Shown here one piece after another: positions 1 to 10,140 of a DNA stretch of 54,828 nucleotides. A program made the translations under genes and the position numbers. The notes below the pieces were generated by a model, which saw only the letters and a list, made by a program, of their open reading frames with translations, searched no databases and had not been told where the DNA came from. The stretch is from Nemertoderma westbladi (taxonomy: Eukaryota > Xenacoelomorpha > Nemertodermatida > Nemertodermatidae): positions 1 through 54,828 of the forward strand of contig JAUCBJ010000386.1 in assembly GCA_032718475.1 (NCBI GenBank). The letters are read 5' to 3'. The stretch's first letter is position 1. Each line of letters opens with the position of its first letter.

Positions 1-64
1 TTTATTATCTAGAAGACATCCTAATTTGGCGGGTTAAACTGCCAAAGGTCTGAAAGCGCGAACA
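1..64. other. non-repeat flank left of the 72-bp array
   Basis: This short stretch does not match the 72-bp unit, so the array edge is at about position 65. On the minus strand it reads into the array through a TTTCAG acceptor-like site at 55-50, and an AATAAA lies at 6-1. No gene can be supported from so little sequence. Confidence 0.5.
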
Positions 65-3000
65 CTGATTATTCAGTGTGGCTGGACCCACGCACGGAAA
101 GTTAGCTGAAACATTACAGAAACTCGTGTATCTTAACTGATTATTCAGTGCAGCTGGATCCACGCACGGAAAGTTAGCTGAAACATTACAGAAACTTGTG
201 TATCTTAACTGATTATTCAGTGCAGCTGGATCCACGCACAGAAAGTTAGCTGAAACATTACAGAAACTCGTGTGTCTTAACTGATTATTCAGTGCAGCTG
301 GATCCACGCACAGAAAGTTAGCTGAAACATTACAGAAACTCGTGTATCTTAACTGATTATTCAGTGCAGCTGGATCCACGCACAGAAAGTTAGCTGAAAC
401 ATTACAGAAACTCGTGTATCTTAACTGATTATTCAGTGCAGCTGGATCCACGCACAGAAAGTTAGCTGAAACATTACAGAAACTTGTGTATCTTAACTGA
501 TTATTCAGTGCAGCTGGATAAACGCACAGAAAGTTAGCTGAAACATTACAGAAACTCGTGTATCTTAACTGATTATTAAGTGTGGCTGGATCCACGCACA
601 GAAAGTTAGCTGAAACATTACAGAAACTTGTGTATCTTAACTGATTATTCAGTGCAGCTGGATCCACGCACAGAAAGTTAGCTGAAACATTACAGAAACT
701 CGTGTATCTTAACTGATTATTCAGTGCAGCTGGATCCACGCACAGAAAGTTAGCTGAAACATTACAGAAACTTGTGTATCTTAACTGATTATTCAGTGCA
801 GCTGGATCCACGCACAGAAAGTTAGCTGAAACATTACAGAAACTCGTGTATCTTAACTGATTATTAAGTGTGGCTGGATCCAGGCACGGAAAGTTAGCTG
901 AAACAATACAAAAACTCGTGCATCTTAACTGATTATTCAGTGTGGCTGGACCCACGCACGGAAAGTTAGCTGAAACAATACAAAAACTCGTGTATCTTGA
1001 CTGATTATTCAGTGTGGCTGGATCCACGCACAGAAAGTTAGCTGAAACAATACAAAAACTCGTGCATCTTAACTGATTATTCAGTGCAGCTGGACCCACG
1101 CACAGAAAGTTAGCTGAAACAATACAGAAACTCGTGTATCTTGACTGATTATTCAGTGCAGCTGGATCCACGCACGGAAAGTTAGCTGAAACAATACAGA
1201 AACTCGTGTATCTTGACTGATTATTCAGTGTGGCTGGATCCACGCACAGAAAGTTAGCTGAAACAATACAAAAACTCGTGCATCTTAACTGATTATTCAG
1301 TGTGGCTGGACCCACGCACTGAAAGTTAGCTGAAACATTACAGAAACTCGTGTATCTTAACTGATTATTCAGTGGAGCTGGATCCACGCACAGAAAGTTA
1401 GCTGAAACAATACAAAAACTCGTGCATCTTAACTGATTATTCAGTGTGGCTGGACCCACGCACGGAAAGTTAGCTGAAACATTACAGAAACTCGTGTATC
1501 TTAACTGATTATTCAGTGCAGCTGGACCCACGCACGGCAAGTTAGCTGAAACATTACAGAAACTCGTGTATCTTAACTGATTATTCAGTGCAGCTGGACC
1601 CACGCACGGAAAGTTAGCTGAAACATTACAGAAACTCGTGTATCTTAACTGATTATTCAGTGCAGCTGGACCCACGCACGGAAAGTTAGCTGAAACATTA
1701 CAGAAACTCGTGTATCTTGACTGATTATTCAGTGTGGCTGGATCCACGCACGGAAAGTTAGCTGAAACAATACAGAAACTCGTGTATCTTGACTGATTAT
1801 TCAGTGTGGCTGGATCCACGCACAGAAAGTTAGCTGAAACAATACAAAAACTCGTGCATCTTAACTGATTATTCAGTGTGGCTGGACCCACGCACGGAAA
1901 GTTAGCTGAAACATTACAGAAACTCGTGTATCTTGACTGATTATTCAGTGTGGCTGGATCCACGCACAGAAAGTTAGCTGAAACAATACAGAAACTCGTG
2001 TATCTTGACTGATTATTCAGTGCAGCCGGATCCACGCACGGAAAGTTAGCTGAAACAATACTGATACTCGTGTATCTTTACTGATTATTCAGTGCAGCTG
2101 GATCCACGCACGGAAAGTTAGCTGAAACAATACAGAAACTCGTGTATCTTGACTGATTATTCAGTGCAGCTGGATCCACGCACGGAAAGTTAGCTGAAAC
2201 AATACAGAAACTCGTGTATCTTGACTGATTATTCAGTGTGGCTGGATCCACGCACAGAAAGTTAGCTGAAACAATACAAAAACTCGTGCATCTTAACTGA
2301 TTATTCAGTGTGGCTGGACCCACGCACGGAAAGTTAGCTGAAACATTACAGAAACTCGTGTATCTTAACTGATTATTCAGTGCAGCTGGATCCACGCACA
2401 GAAAGTTAGCTGAAACAATACAAAAACTCGTGCATCTTAACTGATTATTCAGTGTGGCTGGACCCACGCACGGAAAGTTAGCTGAAACATTACAGAAACT
2501 CATGTATCTTAACTGATTATTCAGTGCAGCTGGACCCACGCACGGAAAGTTAGCTGAAACATTACAGAAACTCGTGTATCTTAACTGATTATTCAGTGCA
2601 GCTGGATCCACGCATAGAAAGTTAGCTGAAACAATACAAAAACTCGTGCATCTTAACTGATTATTCAGTGTGGCTGGACCCACGCACGGAAAGTTAGCTG
2701 AAACATTACAGAAACTCGTGTATCTTAACTGATTATTCAGTGCAGCTGGATCCACGCATAGAAAGTTAGCTGAAACAATACAAAAACTCGTGCATCTTAA
2801 CTGATTATTCAGTGTGGCTGGACCCACGCACGGAAAGTTAGCTGAAACATTACAGAAACTCGTGTATCTTAACTGATTATTCAGTGTGGCTGGACCCACG
2901 CACGGAAAGTTAGCTGAAACAATACAAAAACTCGTGCATCTTAACTGATTATTCAGTGTGGCTGGACCCACGCACGGAAAGTTAGCTGAAACATTACAGA

Positions 3001-3598
3001 AACTCGTGTATCTTAACTGATTATTCAGTGCAGCTGGATCCACGCACGGAAAGTTAGCTGAAACATTACAGAAACTTGTGTATCTTAACTGATTATTCAG
3101 TGTGGCTGGACCCACGCACGGAAAGTTAGCTGAAACATTACAGAAACTCGTTTATCTTAACTGATTATTCAGTGCAGCTGGATCCACGCACGGAAAGTTA
3201 GCTGAAACAATACAAAAACTCGTGCATCTTAACTGATTATTCAGTGTGGCTGGACCCAGGCACGGAAAGTTAGCTGAAACAATACAAAAACTCGTGCATC
3301 TTAACTGATTATTCAGTGTGGCTGGACCCACGCACGGAAAGTTAGCTGAAACAATACAAAAACTCGTGCATCTTAACTGATTATTCAGTGTGGCTGGACC
3401 CACGCACGGAAAGTTAGCTGAAACAATACATAAACTCGTGCATCTTAACTGATTATTCAGTGTGGCTGGACCCACGCACGGAAAGTTAGCTGAAACAATA
3501 CAAAAACTCGTGCATCTTAACTGATTATTCAGTGTGGCTGGACCCACGCACGGAAAGTTAGCTGAAACAATACAAAAACTCGTGCATCTTAACTGATT
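65..3598. repeat. 72-bp minisatellite, block A (about 49 copies)
   Basis: The unit is 72 bp and begins CTGATTATTCAGTG on the plus strand. Copies differ at a few diagnostic places: CA or TG after CAGTG, GATCC or GACCC, CACGG or CACAG, CATTACAG or CAATACAA, and GTATC or GCATC. The unit is a multiple of three without stops on the minus strand, so it translates as a 24-residue repeat, but nothing else suggests coding. It lies downstream of exon 17607-17418 on the minus strand, so it is probably intronic. Unit by unit it matches the start of block B (11096 onward), shifted by 11030 bp. Confidence 0.95.
3594..3598. repeat. 5' target-site duplication TGATT
   Basis: TGATT directly precedes the 5' LTR and recurs directly after the 3' LTR at 11096-11100. 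Removing the element and one copy restores a normal 72-bp unit (CTTAACTGATTATTCA). Every unit contains TGATT, so the duplication is consistent with a simple insertion but does not exclude later exchange between units. Five bases is the usual size for BEL/Pao and Gypsy elements. Confidence 0.8.
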
Positions 3599-4135
3599 TG
3601 TTAGCTTATCCAATTCCGCTAACACAAACCCATAGAGTGAGCCATAAAGCAATATTGGGAGCCTATTGTCAGCCCAGTAAACGGGGACAATAGGCCCCAA
3701 AGGAGACACACACAATAAGGGTCAGGGGTTACTCCCCTGACAAGAGAGAGAACAGCAAGGGCGAAGGGAAGCACTTCAGAGGGGGGCAAAGGGTGCCAAC
3801 AGGGGTATCAACCAATCAGAGGGGGGAAAGGCATCGATTGAGTAGCAATAAGGCCACCGTGCAATATAACCAGTTACCAGTAATCATACCGGTCAGTTAT
3901 TCAGTTTACTCAGTCAGATCAGTAGGGTGGAACGGGGACTTCTGTCACCGTCCGCTACCGCCATCATACTTATATTACCTGTTGTGTCATACTATATCTA
4001 TATCTATATATCAGACTATTATACCTTATACGGTACATATAACCGAACACCAGAACTCTTTTACCTTTCACACACGGCGGGGACGCGTGGATAGAAAACC
4101 CAACGGATAAACCGGGATCCGTAGATCCCGTCACA
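3599..4135 (+). repeat. 5' LTR (537 bp)
   Basis: It begins TGTTAGCTTATCC and ends GATCCCGTCACA, matching 10564-11095. The only difference I see is GGTAC (about 4030), which is absent from the 3' copy. Perfect inverted repeats that could fold in RNA are at 3661-3670/3686-3695 (10-bp stem), 3721-3728/3734-3741 (8 bp, loop TTACT) and 4113-4119/4124-4130 (7 bp, loop CGTA). The 105-residue open frame at 3793-4110 has no recognisable features and I do not call it a gene. Confidence 0.93.
4005..4011 (+). promoter_or_regulatory. candidate TATA-like element in the LTR
   Basis: TATATAT sits in an alternating TA-rich stretch at 3990-4020 within the LTR, where a U3 promoter would be expected. There is no other evidence for the start site. 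The same stretch is in the 3' LTR at about 10970-10976. Confidence 0.3.
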
Positions 4136-4144
4136 GTGACAGAA
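4136..4144 (+). promoter_or_regulatory. candidate primer-binding position, self-complementary to the LTR
   Basis: Reverse transcription normally starts at a site just after the 5' LTR, which usually begins TGG to pair with a tRNA 3' end. Here the first bases are GTGACAGAA, with no TGG. Their exact reverse complement TTCTGTCAC lies in the LTR at 3940-3948. This suggests self-priming of the kind known from Tf1-type elements, although a tRNA primer using a non-canonical site remains possible. Confidence 0.3.
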
Positions 4145-4224
4145 CTAGATCCGCCCAGCTGCCCTGACAGAGATAGAATAGAGCTACCGTCCTAGCTAGC
4201 GACGACCAGCTACCAAAGACGACG

Positions 4225-6333
4225 ATGAGAGAGAGAGGAACGACACCGCCGCGGACCCCGGACGACGATCTAACGATCCGCGAGGCCACGGCGAGACGAT
4301 ACGAACCCACGACGCCGATTGATGCTACGCCGACCACGTCGACGCAGGTTGACGCTACGTCGATAACGAGCAACACGGCGAACCAAGATGTGGGGGGTCG
4401 TCTACCAGGAGAGAGCGAGTCGAGTAGAGGAGACGAGTCGGGAGGAGAAGAGAAAGACGAGTCGACGCGGAGCGAGGGTCGGCATACCGATGTCACAGGT
4501 CAGCCACAGACCGAGGACGACGGACGGTCCACCGGAACGGCGACGGTGGGGCCGCCGGTACAACGCCGGACCCGGAGAGATGAGGGAGATGTCGGTACCG
4601 ATGTCGCCGGCCAGCTACAGGCCGAGGACGACGAACGGTCCACCGGAGGGGCGACGGTGGGGCCGACGGTACGACGCCGGACACGGAAGGGTAGAGGAGA
4701 TGTCGGCAACGAGGACGTCGGAATCGGCGACCGGCTCCGACGAGCCTACCTCGCGACCCGAGAGCGACTGAGAGAGGCCAAAGGAGGGGCGAAGATAGAC
4801 GAGGTGAGACTGAGGAAACGACTAGGTGAGTCGAATAGACACTTTGATTACCTAATGCGTTTTGGGCAGAGAGAACTAGCCGAGGAGAGGGCGAGGGGAG
4901 TTGCCAACGAACTGATTGAACTATGGGAGTGTAGGGGTATGGAACCTAGTGTAGTGTACATAGGGCCATACTTAGTCGATGCCCGGGGAGTTAAGTTAGT
5001 GGGTTGGAAGAGACCTGAGGAGGGCGAATCCGAGGTTAACTCCGAGGATTCGGTCTCGTCGGTTGGAGGAAGTTCCGGGAGGCGGGGGAAAGTTGATAGG
5101 ACGGAGGGGCGGCGGGAGTCCGTCGCAACCGATAAGTCTGCTACATCCTCCGCGAAAGAAAGAAGGGTGCTAAAATTAAATCTGACGTATGAATTAGCGA
5201 TGGTGGCGACAGAGCAGAATGAGTTAGAGAGACGATTGAGAGAGGAAACCGCATGGTCGGAGAGAGAAAGAGAGTGGGCAAGGGAGGATAGAGAGAGAGT
5301 CAAGGAGTGTAGAGAGCGGGAGATGAGAGTAGGGGACGAGCCGGCGACGTGGCGTGAGATGGTTGCGAGAGATACCGAGTTGGCCGAGCAAAGTTTACAT
5401 GATTTGCGTGCCCAGCTAAGGGGGCTTGCGCAATATCAAGCCGAACTGAATCAGCGCCGACTAAAACTGGCGCGGTTGGAAATGTCAGAGAGTGAGACCC
5501 CACTTACAGACACCGGGCGAGAGAACCAGAACTGGTGTAGCCGTACGGGCGGGGGGGGTAGTAGTAGTACGTCAGAAGTAGTTAATATTAATAGTACCGT
5601 AGTAGATAACCCTAATCCCTTTATTACAGGAAATAATAATATTTTACCAGGTAGTAGTAATTTAAATACAAATACTCTAAATAATAATTTCAATTCAAAC
5701 TCGCAAAATAATTCGAATAATAATTTAAGTTTAGAGAATAGTAGTGATCTAAGTAATTTAAATAATTTAAATAATAATCCCGTTTCAAATTCTAATAATT
5801 TAATTGATTTAACAAATAATATTGGGAATGGTGCTATTAATGTGAGCGTGTCGGACGTACATAACCCGGCAGACGGGGGCCTGGTAGGCCACGTAGTTAG
5901 TAGGCAGGAGGTGGCAGGGTTGAGCCAACCCGGCGGCGGCCTGGTAGGCCACGCAGTTAGTAGGCAGGAGGTAGCGGGGTTGAGCCAACCCGAAGTGGGC
6001 CTGGTGGGCCACGCAGTAGTAGAGAGAGAGGCGGGGGTGAATAGACCCAGCCGTAGTAGAGACAGTGCGTCGACTAGAGAGGGGTGTAGAGACGAAGTGA
6101 GAGATAATGAAGTTAGATGTGGCGGGTGGGGGGGGGCTACGGGCGCCCCACCACATAAGATTAGTGGCGAGAGAGGGGGGGCAGAGAATGCCCCACAAGA
6201 GGGACGCAGAAGTGTAGTAAGAGATAGTGAAGTTGGAAGTGGCGGGTGGGGGGGGGCTACGGGCACCCCACCGCGAGAGACTAGTAGAGAGAGAGGGGGG
6301 GGCAGAGAGTGTCCCACAGCCGTCAGCGGATAA
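4225..6333 (+). CDS. gag-like ORF, 5' part
   Basis: A 702-residue frame starts at the first good ATG after the LTR. The N-terminal third is rich in Arg, Glu and Asp and carries a 36-residue duplication (108-bp period, about 4485-4700). Residues about 313-418 are strongly charged with heptad-like spacing and probably form a coiled coil, as expected of a structural Gag. An Asn-rich stretch (about 5580-5830) follows, then three 20-residue repeats beginning LVGH (60-bp period, 5880-6040) and a 120-bp duplication (about 6080-6320). The frame ends at 6333 after a run of eight G at 6295-6302, where the parallel repeat copy 120 bp upstream has seven. The same reading continues in the next frame, so this is probably the first part of one gag. 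No known domain was recognised in this part. Confidence 0.7.
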   Translation: MRERGTTPPRTPDDDLTIREATARRYEPTTPIDATPTTSTQVDATSITSNTANQDVGGRLPGESESSRGDESGGEEKDESTRSEGRHTDVTGQPQTEDDGRSTGTATVGPPVQRRTRRDEGDVGTDVAGQLQAEDDERSTGGATVGPTVRRRTRKGRGDVGNEDVGIGDRLRRAYLATRERLREAKGGAKIDEVRLRKRLGESNRHFDYLMRFGQRELAEERARGVANELIELWECRGMEPSVVYIGPYLVDARGVKLVGWKRPEEGESEVNSEDSVSSVGGSSGRRGKVDRTEGRRESVATDKSATSSAKERRVLKLNLTYELAMVATEQNELERRLREETAWSEREREWAREDRERVKECREREMRVGDEPATWREMVARDTELAEQSLHDLRAQLRGLAQYQAELNQRRLKLARLEMSESETPLTDTGRENQNWCSRTGGGGSSSTSEVVNINSTVVDNPNPFITGNNNILPGSSNLNTNTLNNNFNSNSQNNSNNNLSLENSSDLSNLNNLNNNPVSNSNNLIDLTNNIGNGAINVSVSDVHNPADGGLVGHVVSRQEVAGLSQPGGGLVGHAVSRQEVAGLSQPEVGLVGHAVVEREAGVNRPSRSRDSASTREGCRDEVRDNEVRCGGWGGATGAPPHKISGERGGAENAPQEGRRSVVRDSEVGSGGWGGATGTPPRETSRERGGGRECPTAVSG

Positions 6334-8005
6334 TGCGCGGGCCGAGCTAGGTAAACCGCAACACCCGGCGACGGAGAGTAATAGGGGGATGGCGAGTATC
6401 CCCAGCGGCGTGCGATCGAGCAGAGAGAGGCAGGTTGACGTCGTGAGAGGGCAGGCGAAGCGTCGAGCCCGACCAGAAGAGAGAAGAAGAACAGTGGAGT
6501 TTAACCGGGAGGTCGACGAGAGATCTCACGAGCCGGAATACTACACAGAAAAGAGAAGAAGAGAAGATAGTAGAAGAAGTGTCGCCACGAACGATAGCAG
6601 TGCGAGGACGGATAACGGACCGTCGACAGTAGAGATGGAGTCAGGGAGCCAGTGGGGTCGAACTTCGGGAGATTGCCGTCGCCCCGGAGAAACGCACCGC
6701 AGGCCGGGAGAGGGGTACAGGATGTACCGATACGAAGAAGAGAACAGGAGTGGGGATCGAAGGGAAGCTTCCCGACGTGATATAGCTGCCGATCGAGAGT
6801 ACGGTAGTCGCGGGGAGATTCGAGATTCGAGAAGAATGAACTTCGATTCGGAGGGGCACATGCAGACTGCGGGACATACTGTAGGCCTTACTGCACATAC
6901 TATTATGGGCCATGCTGGGAGAGATAGAGTGGGCGATGGGGTAGCGCGAGCGACGGGATTAAACCCGGAAGTCGCGGAGTACATACCGGTAGGTAGGCGA
7001 GAGGTAGGTAGGCCTATATCGGTACAGCAGCATGACTATAATACACAGGGACATAACATATATCCAGGGGAGGGGGGAGTTATTGGAGATAGACGTATGG
7101 GCCCCAATGTATTAACATCAACCCCAGTACCAAACATACCGGCTGGGGGGGGACAGGGTGACATTCCCCCATCACAATATCGACAATATATCCCGATAGG
7201 AGCAAGAATATCGAACTCCCTGGACGAGAGCAGGTCGTGCGGACAGTCACCACCACACGCGGCCATACAGGGGACTACCAGTCCACAGTTAGCTGGTAGT
7301 AGGGCCACACCGTGGCAGGGACAGAAAGAAAATAACACTATATATAATAAACACAATCCCAATATACCCAGTAGGCCGAGTCTAGACAACCAAAACATTA
7401 AATCGGTACATATAAACCTAAGCGCGATACGTGAAGGACTATACAGGAAACGCTATAATCCAGGATTCCAATGTCAATTACATCGGGACGGAACCCATAA
7501 GACCAGGAGTTGCAAGTATTGGCAAGCGTTGCCCAAACGAGATCGTGTAGCCTACACAGACGCAAACGGACTATGTCATCGATGTGTGGTAAAAGGACAC
7601 AGATCCGGAGAGTGTTGGAAAGGGAGAGGATATGAAAGGACTAAACCAGGGGCAGAGAAGCCCATTAGCAAACATAAGGGAGTCGGGAAAGTAGAAGGAG
7701 GCGTGTTGCATACACACGCAGGACGGACACAGTGCGAGGGGGCATTACATGGGCAGACACCGCGTATACCGAGGGACGAGCGGGGGTCGTCGAGGGCTCT
7801 AATGCCAGCGCACATACGAAGGGGGAGGCCAGCAAAGGTAGCACCGAAGAGAGTGTGGCGAAGAGTTAGAGGACGTATAGGAGGGCAGCAGGAGAGTGCC
7901 TACTGGAAGAAGGGGCACGTGAGAGTTTTAGTCGTCCAAAGTTTTGGACTGAGGGGGGTGGGAATGAGGGCGAGACGCCCTTCCCACGCACAAAATATAA
8001 AATAA
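6227..8005 (+). CDS. gag-like ORF, 3' part with two zinc knuckles
   Basis: This 592-residue frame overlaps the upstream ORF by 107 bp in the +1 frame; its true reading probably starts at the G run near 6300, not at the ATG. Most of it is basic and low in complexity. Near the C-terminus (7472-7615, residues about 416-463) are two Cys/His motifs: C-x2-H-x4-H-x4-C, then a linker with Trp, Leu and Arg, then C-x2-C-x4-H-x4-C (LCHRCVVKGHRSGECW). That layout, with LC before the second knuckle, is typical of BEL/Pao Gag nucleocapsid regions, which bind the element RNA. The first knuckle has His in place of the usual second Cys. After the knuckles come about 130 basic residues and a stop; no protease or polymerase follows. 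Confidence 0.7.
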   Translation: MKLEVAGGGGLRAPHRERLVEREGGAESVPQPSADNARAELGKPQHPATESNRGMASIPSGVRSSRERQVDVVRGQAKRRARPEERRRTVEFNREVDERSHEPEYYTEKRRREDSRRSVATNDSSARTDNGPSTVEMESGSQWGRTSGDCRRPGETHRRPGEGYRMYRYEEENRSGDRREASRRDIAADREYGSRGEIRDSRRMNFDSEGHMQTAGHTVGLTAHTIMGHAGRDRVGDGVARATGLNPEVAEYIPVGRREVGRPISVQQHDYNTQGHNIYPGEGGVIGDRRMGPNVLTSTPVPNIPAGGGQGDIPPSQYRQYIPIGARISNSLDESRSCGQSPPHAAIQGTTSPQLAGSRATPWQGQKENNTIYNKHNPNIPSRPSLDNQNIKSVHINLSAIREGLYRKRYNPGFQCQLHRDGTHKTRSCKYWQALPKRDRVAYTDANGLCHRCVVKGHRSGECWKGRGYERTKPGAEKPISKHKGVGKVEGGVLHTHAGRTQCEGALHGQTPRIPRDERGSSRALMPAHIRRGRPAKVAPKRVWRRVRGRIGGQQESAYWKKGHVRVLVVQSFGLRGVGMRARRPSHAQNIK

Positions 8006-8080
8006 TTATTTAATTAAAAATAATTAAATAATAGAGTAGGTAGAAGTTAGGTAGTTAGTTAGTTAGTTAGTTAGTAGGAG

Positions 8081-8475
8081 GGTACGTGTAGTACCGTTAG
8101 TAGAAGAGTTAGTAGGAGGGTACGTATAGTACCGTTAGTAGAAGAGTTAGTAGGAGGGTACGTATAGTACCGTTAGTAGAAGAGTTAGTAGGAGGGTACG
8201 TGTAGTACCGTTAGTAGAAGAGTTAGTAGGAGGGTACGTGTAGTACCGTTAGTAGAAGAGTTAGTAGGAGGGTACGTGTAGTACCGTTAGTAGAAGAGTT
8301 AGTAGGAGGGTACGTGTAGTACCGTTAGTAGAAGAGTTAGTAGGAGGGTACGTGTAGTACCGTTAGTAGAAGAGTTAGTAGGAGGGTACGTGTAGTACCG
8401 TTAGTAGAAGAGTTAGTAGGAGGGTACGTGTAGTACCGTTAGTAGAAGAGTTAGTAGGAGGGTACGTGTAGTACC
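8081..8475 (+). repeat. 38-bp tandem repeat with GGTAC hairpins (11 copies)
   Basis: Eleven units of 38 bp share the pattern TTAGTAGGAG, then GGTAC-GTGTA-GTACC, then a GTTAGTAGAAGA spacer. GGTAC and GTACC are perfect inverted arms around a 5-base loop (GTGTA or GTATA). The spacer lacks complementary partners. It occupies the place where pol would be expected. Confidence 0.9.
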
Positions 8476-8487
8476 GTTAGTAGAAGA

Positions 8488-9170
8488 GAGTTAGAGGGTA
8501 CGTAAGTACCGCTAGTTAGTTAGAGTTAGAGGGTACGTAAGTACCGCTAGTTAGTTAGAGAGTTGGAGGGTACGTAAGTACCGCTAGTTAGTTAGAGTTA
8601 GAGGGTACGTAAGTACCGCTAGTTAGTTAGAGTTAGAGGGTACGTAAGTACCGATTAGAGAGTAAGAGTTAGAGGGTACGCAGTACCGTTAGAGAGTAGG
8701 AGCTAAGGGGTACGTAGTACCATTAGTTAGTAAGAGTCAGCTAGTTAGTTAGTTAAGGGTACGTAGTACCGCTAGTTAGCTAGAGTAGTTAGAGGGTACG
8801 TAGTACCATTAGTCAGTAGGAGTTAGTTAGTTGAGGGTACGTAGTACCGCTAGCTAGCTAGAGAGTAAGAGTTAGTTAGTTAGTTAGTTAGTTGAGGGTA
8901 CGTAGTACCGATAGTTAGAGAGTTAGTAGGTACGTAGTACCTAGTTAGAGTTAGAGTTAGAGGGTACGTAGTACCGATAGTTAGAGAGTTAGAGGGTACG
9001 TAGTACCAATAGTTAGTTAGAGTTAGAGGGTACGTAAGTACCGGTTAGAGAGTAAGAGTAAGAGGGTACGTAGTACCGCTAGCTAGTAGAGAGAGCTAGA
9101 GTAGTAAGAGGGTACGTTGTACCGCTAGCTAGTAGAGAGAGCTAGAGTAGTAAGAGGGTACGTAGTACCG
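8488..9170 (+). repeat. degenerate array of about 18 GGTAC/GTACC hairpins
   Basis: The arms GGTAC and GTACC continue about 18 more times with irregular spacing of roughly 27-50 bp. Loops shorten to GTAA, GTA, GCA or GTT, while the arms stay almost unchanged. Spacers are built from TTAG, GAGTTAGAG and GCTAG words and vary freely. Arms conserved more strictly than loops and spacers is what a selected hairpin would show, though expansion from one ancestor could look similar. Confidence 0.8.
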
Positions 9171-9180
9171 CTAGTTAGGG

Positions 9181-9840
9181 GTGTTAGTAGTAGCAGTAGA
9201 GGGTTGTGGGCACCGTAAGCGCCACGTAGTTAGAGTTAGTAGGGAATGCGCTGAACTTAGTGGGGCACGGGCGTGATGATGTGTTTGATGTAAGAGCAAG
9301 GTATGTTAATTAGGGTGGGTGCCGGGCACAAGAGGTGCCGGGCACAAAAAGAGTAGAGTAGTAGACGGGCACATAGGGTGCCAGGTAGTAGAGTTAGAGA
9401 GTTAGAGATAGAGTAGTAGAGTAGAGTAGAGAGGGCACATAGGGTGCCAGTTAGTAGAGTTAGAAGGTGCCGGGCACAAGAGGTGCCGGGCACAAAAAAG
9501 AGTTAGTAGAGTTAGAAGAGAGTTAGTAGAGTTAGTAGAGTCAGTAGTAGTTCACATAATTAACGTACCCACTCTGCCGGCACTCAGAGCGTCACGTGTA
9601 GGCGATGAGACGTAAAGGGGATGTAGAAGAGTAGAGACGGGCACATAGGGTGCCAGGTAGTAAGTTAGAGAGGTAGTAGTGTAGTAGAGAGGGCACACAG
9701 GGTGCCAGGTAGTAGAGTAGAGCAGAGGGGGCACATAGGGTGCCAGGTAGTAGAGCTAGAGAGGTAGTTGAGTAGTAGAAGGGCACATAGGGTGCCAGAT
9801 AGTAGAGTGGTTGTGGGCACCGCAAGCGCCACGTAGTTAG
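9181..9840 (+). repeat. GGCAC/GTGCC hairpin cluster
   Basis: Six inverted repeats GGCAC-(ATAGG or ACAGG)-GTGCC lie at 9368, 9434, 9639, 9692, 9729 and 9782, separated by GTAGTAGAG-like spacers. Two places (about 9320-9355 and 9465-9495) carry GTGCCGGGCAC in doubled form. A block GTGGGCACCG(T/C)AAGCGCCAC occurs at both ends (about 9206 and 9813) and can form a stem with GTGGGC and GCGCCAC arms. No coding frame is convincing. Confidence 0.75.
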
Positions 9841-10140
9841 AAGAGTGGAGTAGAGTTAGTAGAGCTAGTTAGTAGAGTTAGTAGAGCTAGTTAGTAGAGT
9901 TAGCAGAGCTAGTGGAGTAGAGTTAGCAGAGCTAGTGGAGTAGAGTTAGTAGAGCTAGTTAGCAGAGTTGGTAGACTCAGAGGAGTCAAGTAGAGTTAGT
10001 AGAAGTAGAAAGTTAGTAGGAGTTAGTTAGACTTAGTAGAGAGTTAGAGTCAGTAGAAAGTTAGAGGCTCTCAGTTAGAGCTAGAAGTAGTAAGAGTTAG
10101 TAGTTAGCAGAGTTAGTTAGATAGTTAGAGTTAGTAAGTT
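9841..10140 (+). repeat. low-complexity GTTAGTAGAGCTA region
   Basis: Irregular repeats of GTTAGTAGAG and GCTAGTGGAG words, almost without C. No hairpin arms of the GGTAC or GGCAC type and no gene are visible. It separates the hairpin arrays from the more complex 3' end of the element. Confidence 0.7.

Noticed and set aside
1-49. terminal exon of the gene (TTTCAG acceptor, stop after nine codons, AATAAA at 6-1)
   Set aside because: The phase would fit exon 5, but it would end the protein mid-module with almost no 3' untranslated sequence; such signals are common by chance in AT-rich DNA.
3793-4110. 105-codon ORF in the LTR (also at 10758)
   Set aside because: It starts in U3 and crosses hairpins and the TATA-rich stretch; no protein features, and it differs between the two LTRs after the 5-bp indel.
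5451-6984. minus-strand Pro/Leu/Ser-rich ORFs opposite gag
   Set aside because: They mirror the purine-rich codon use of gag and have no independent features.
8023-8080. TTAG repeats as telomere-like sequence
   Set aside because: Only a few TTAG words within the non-coding part of the LTR element, with no longer telomeric run.
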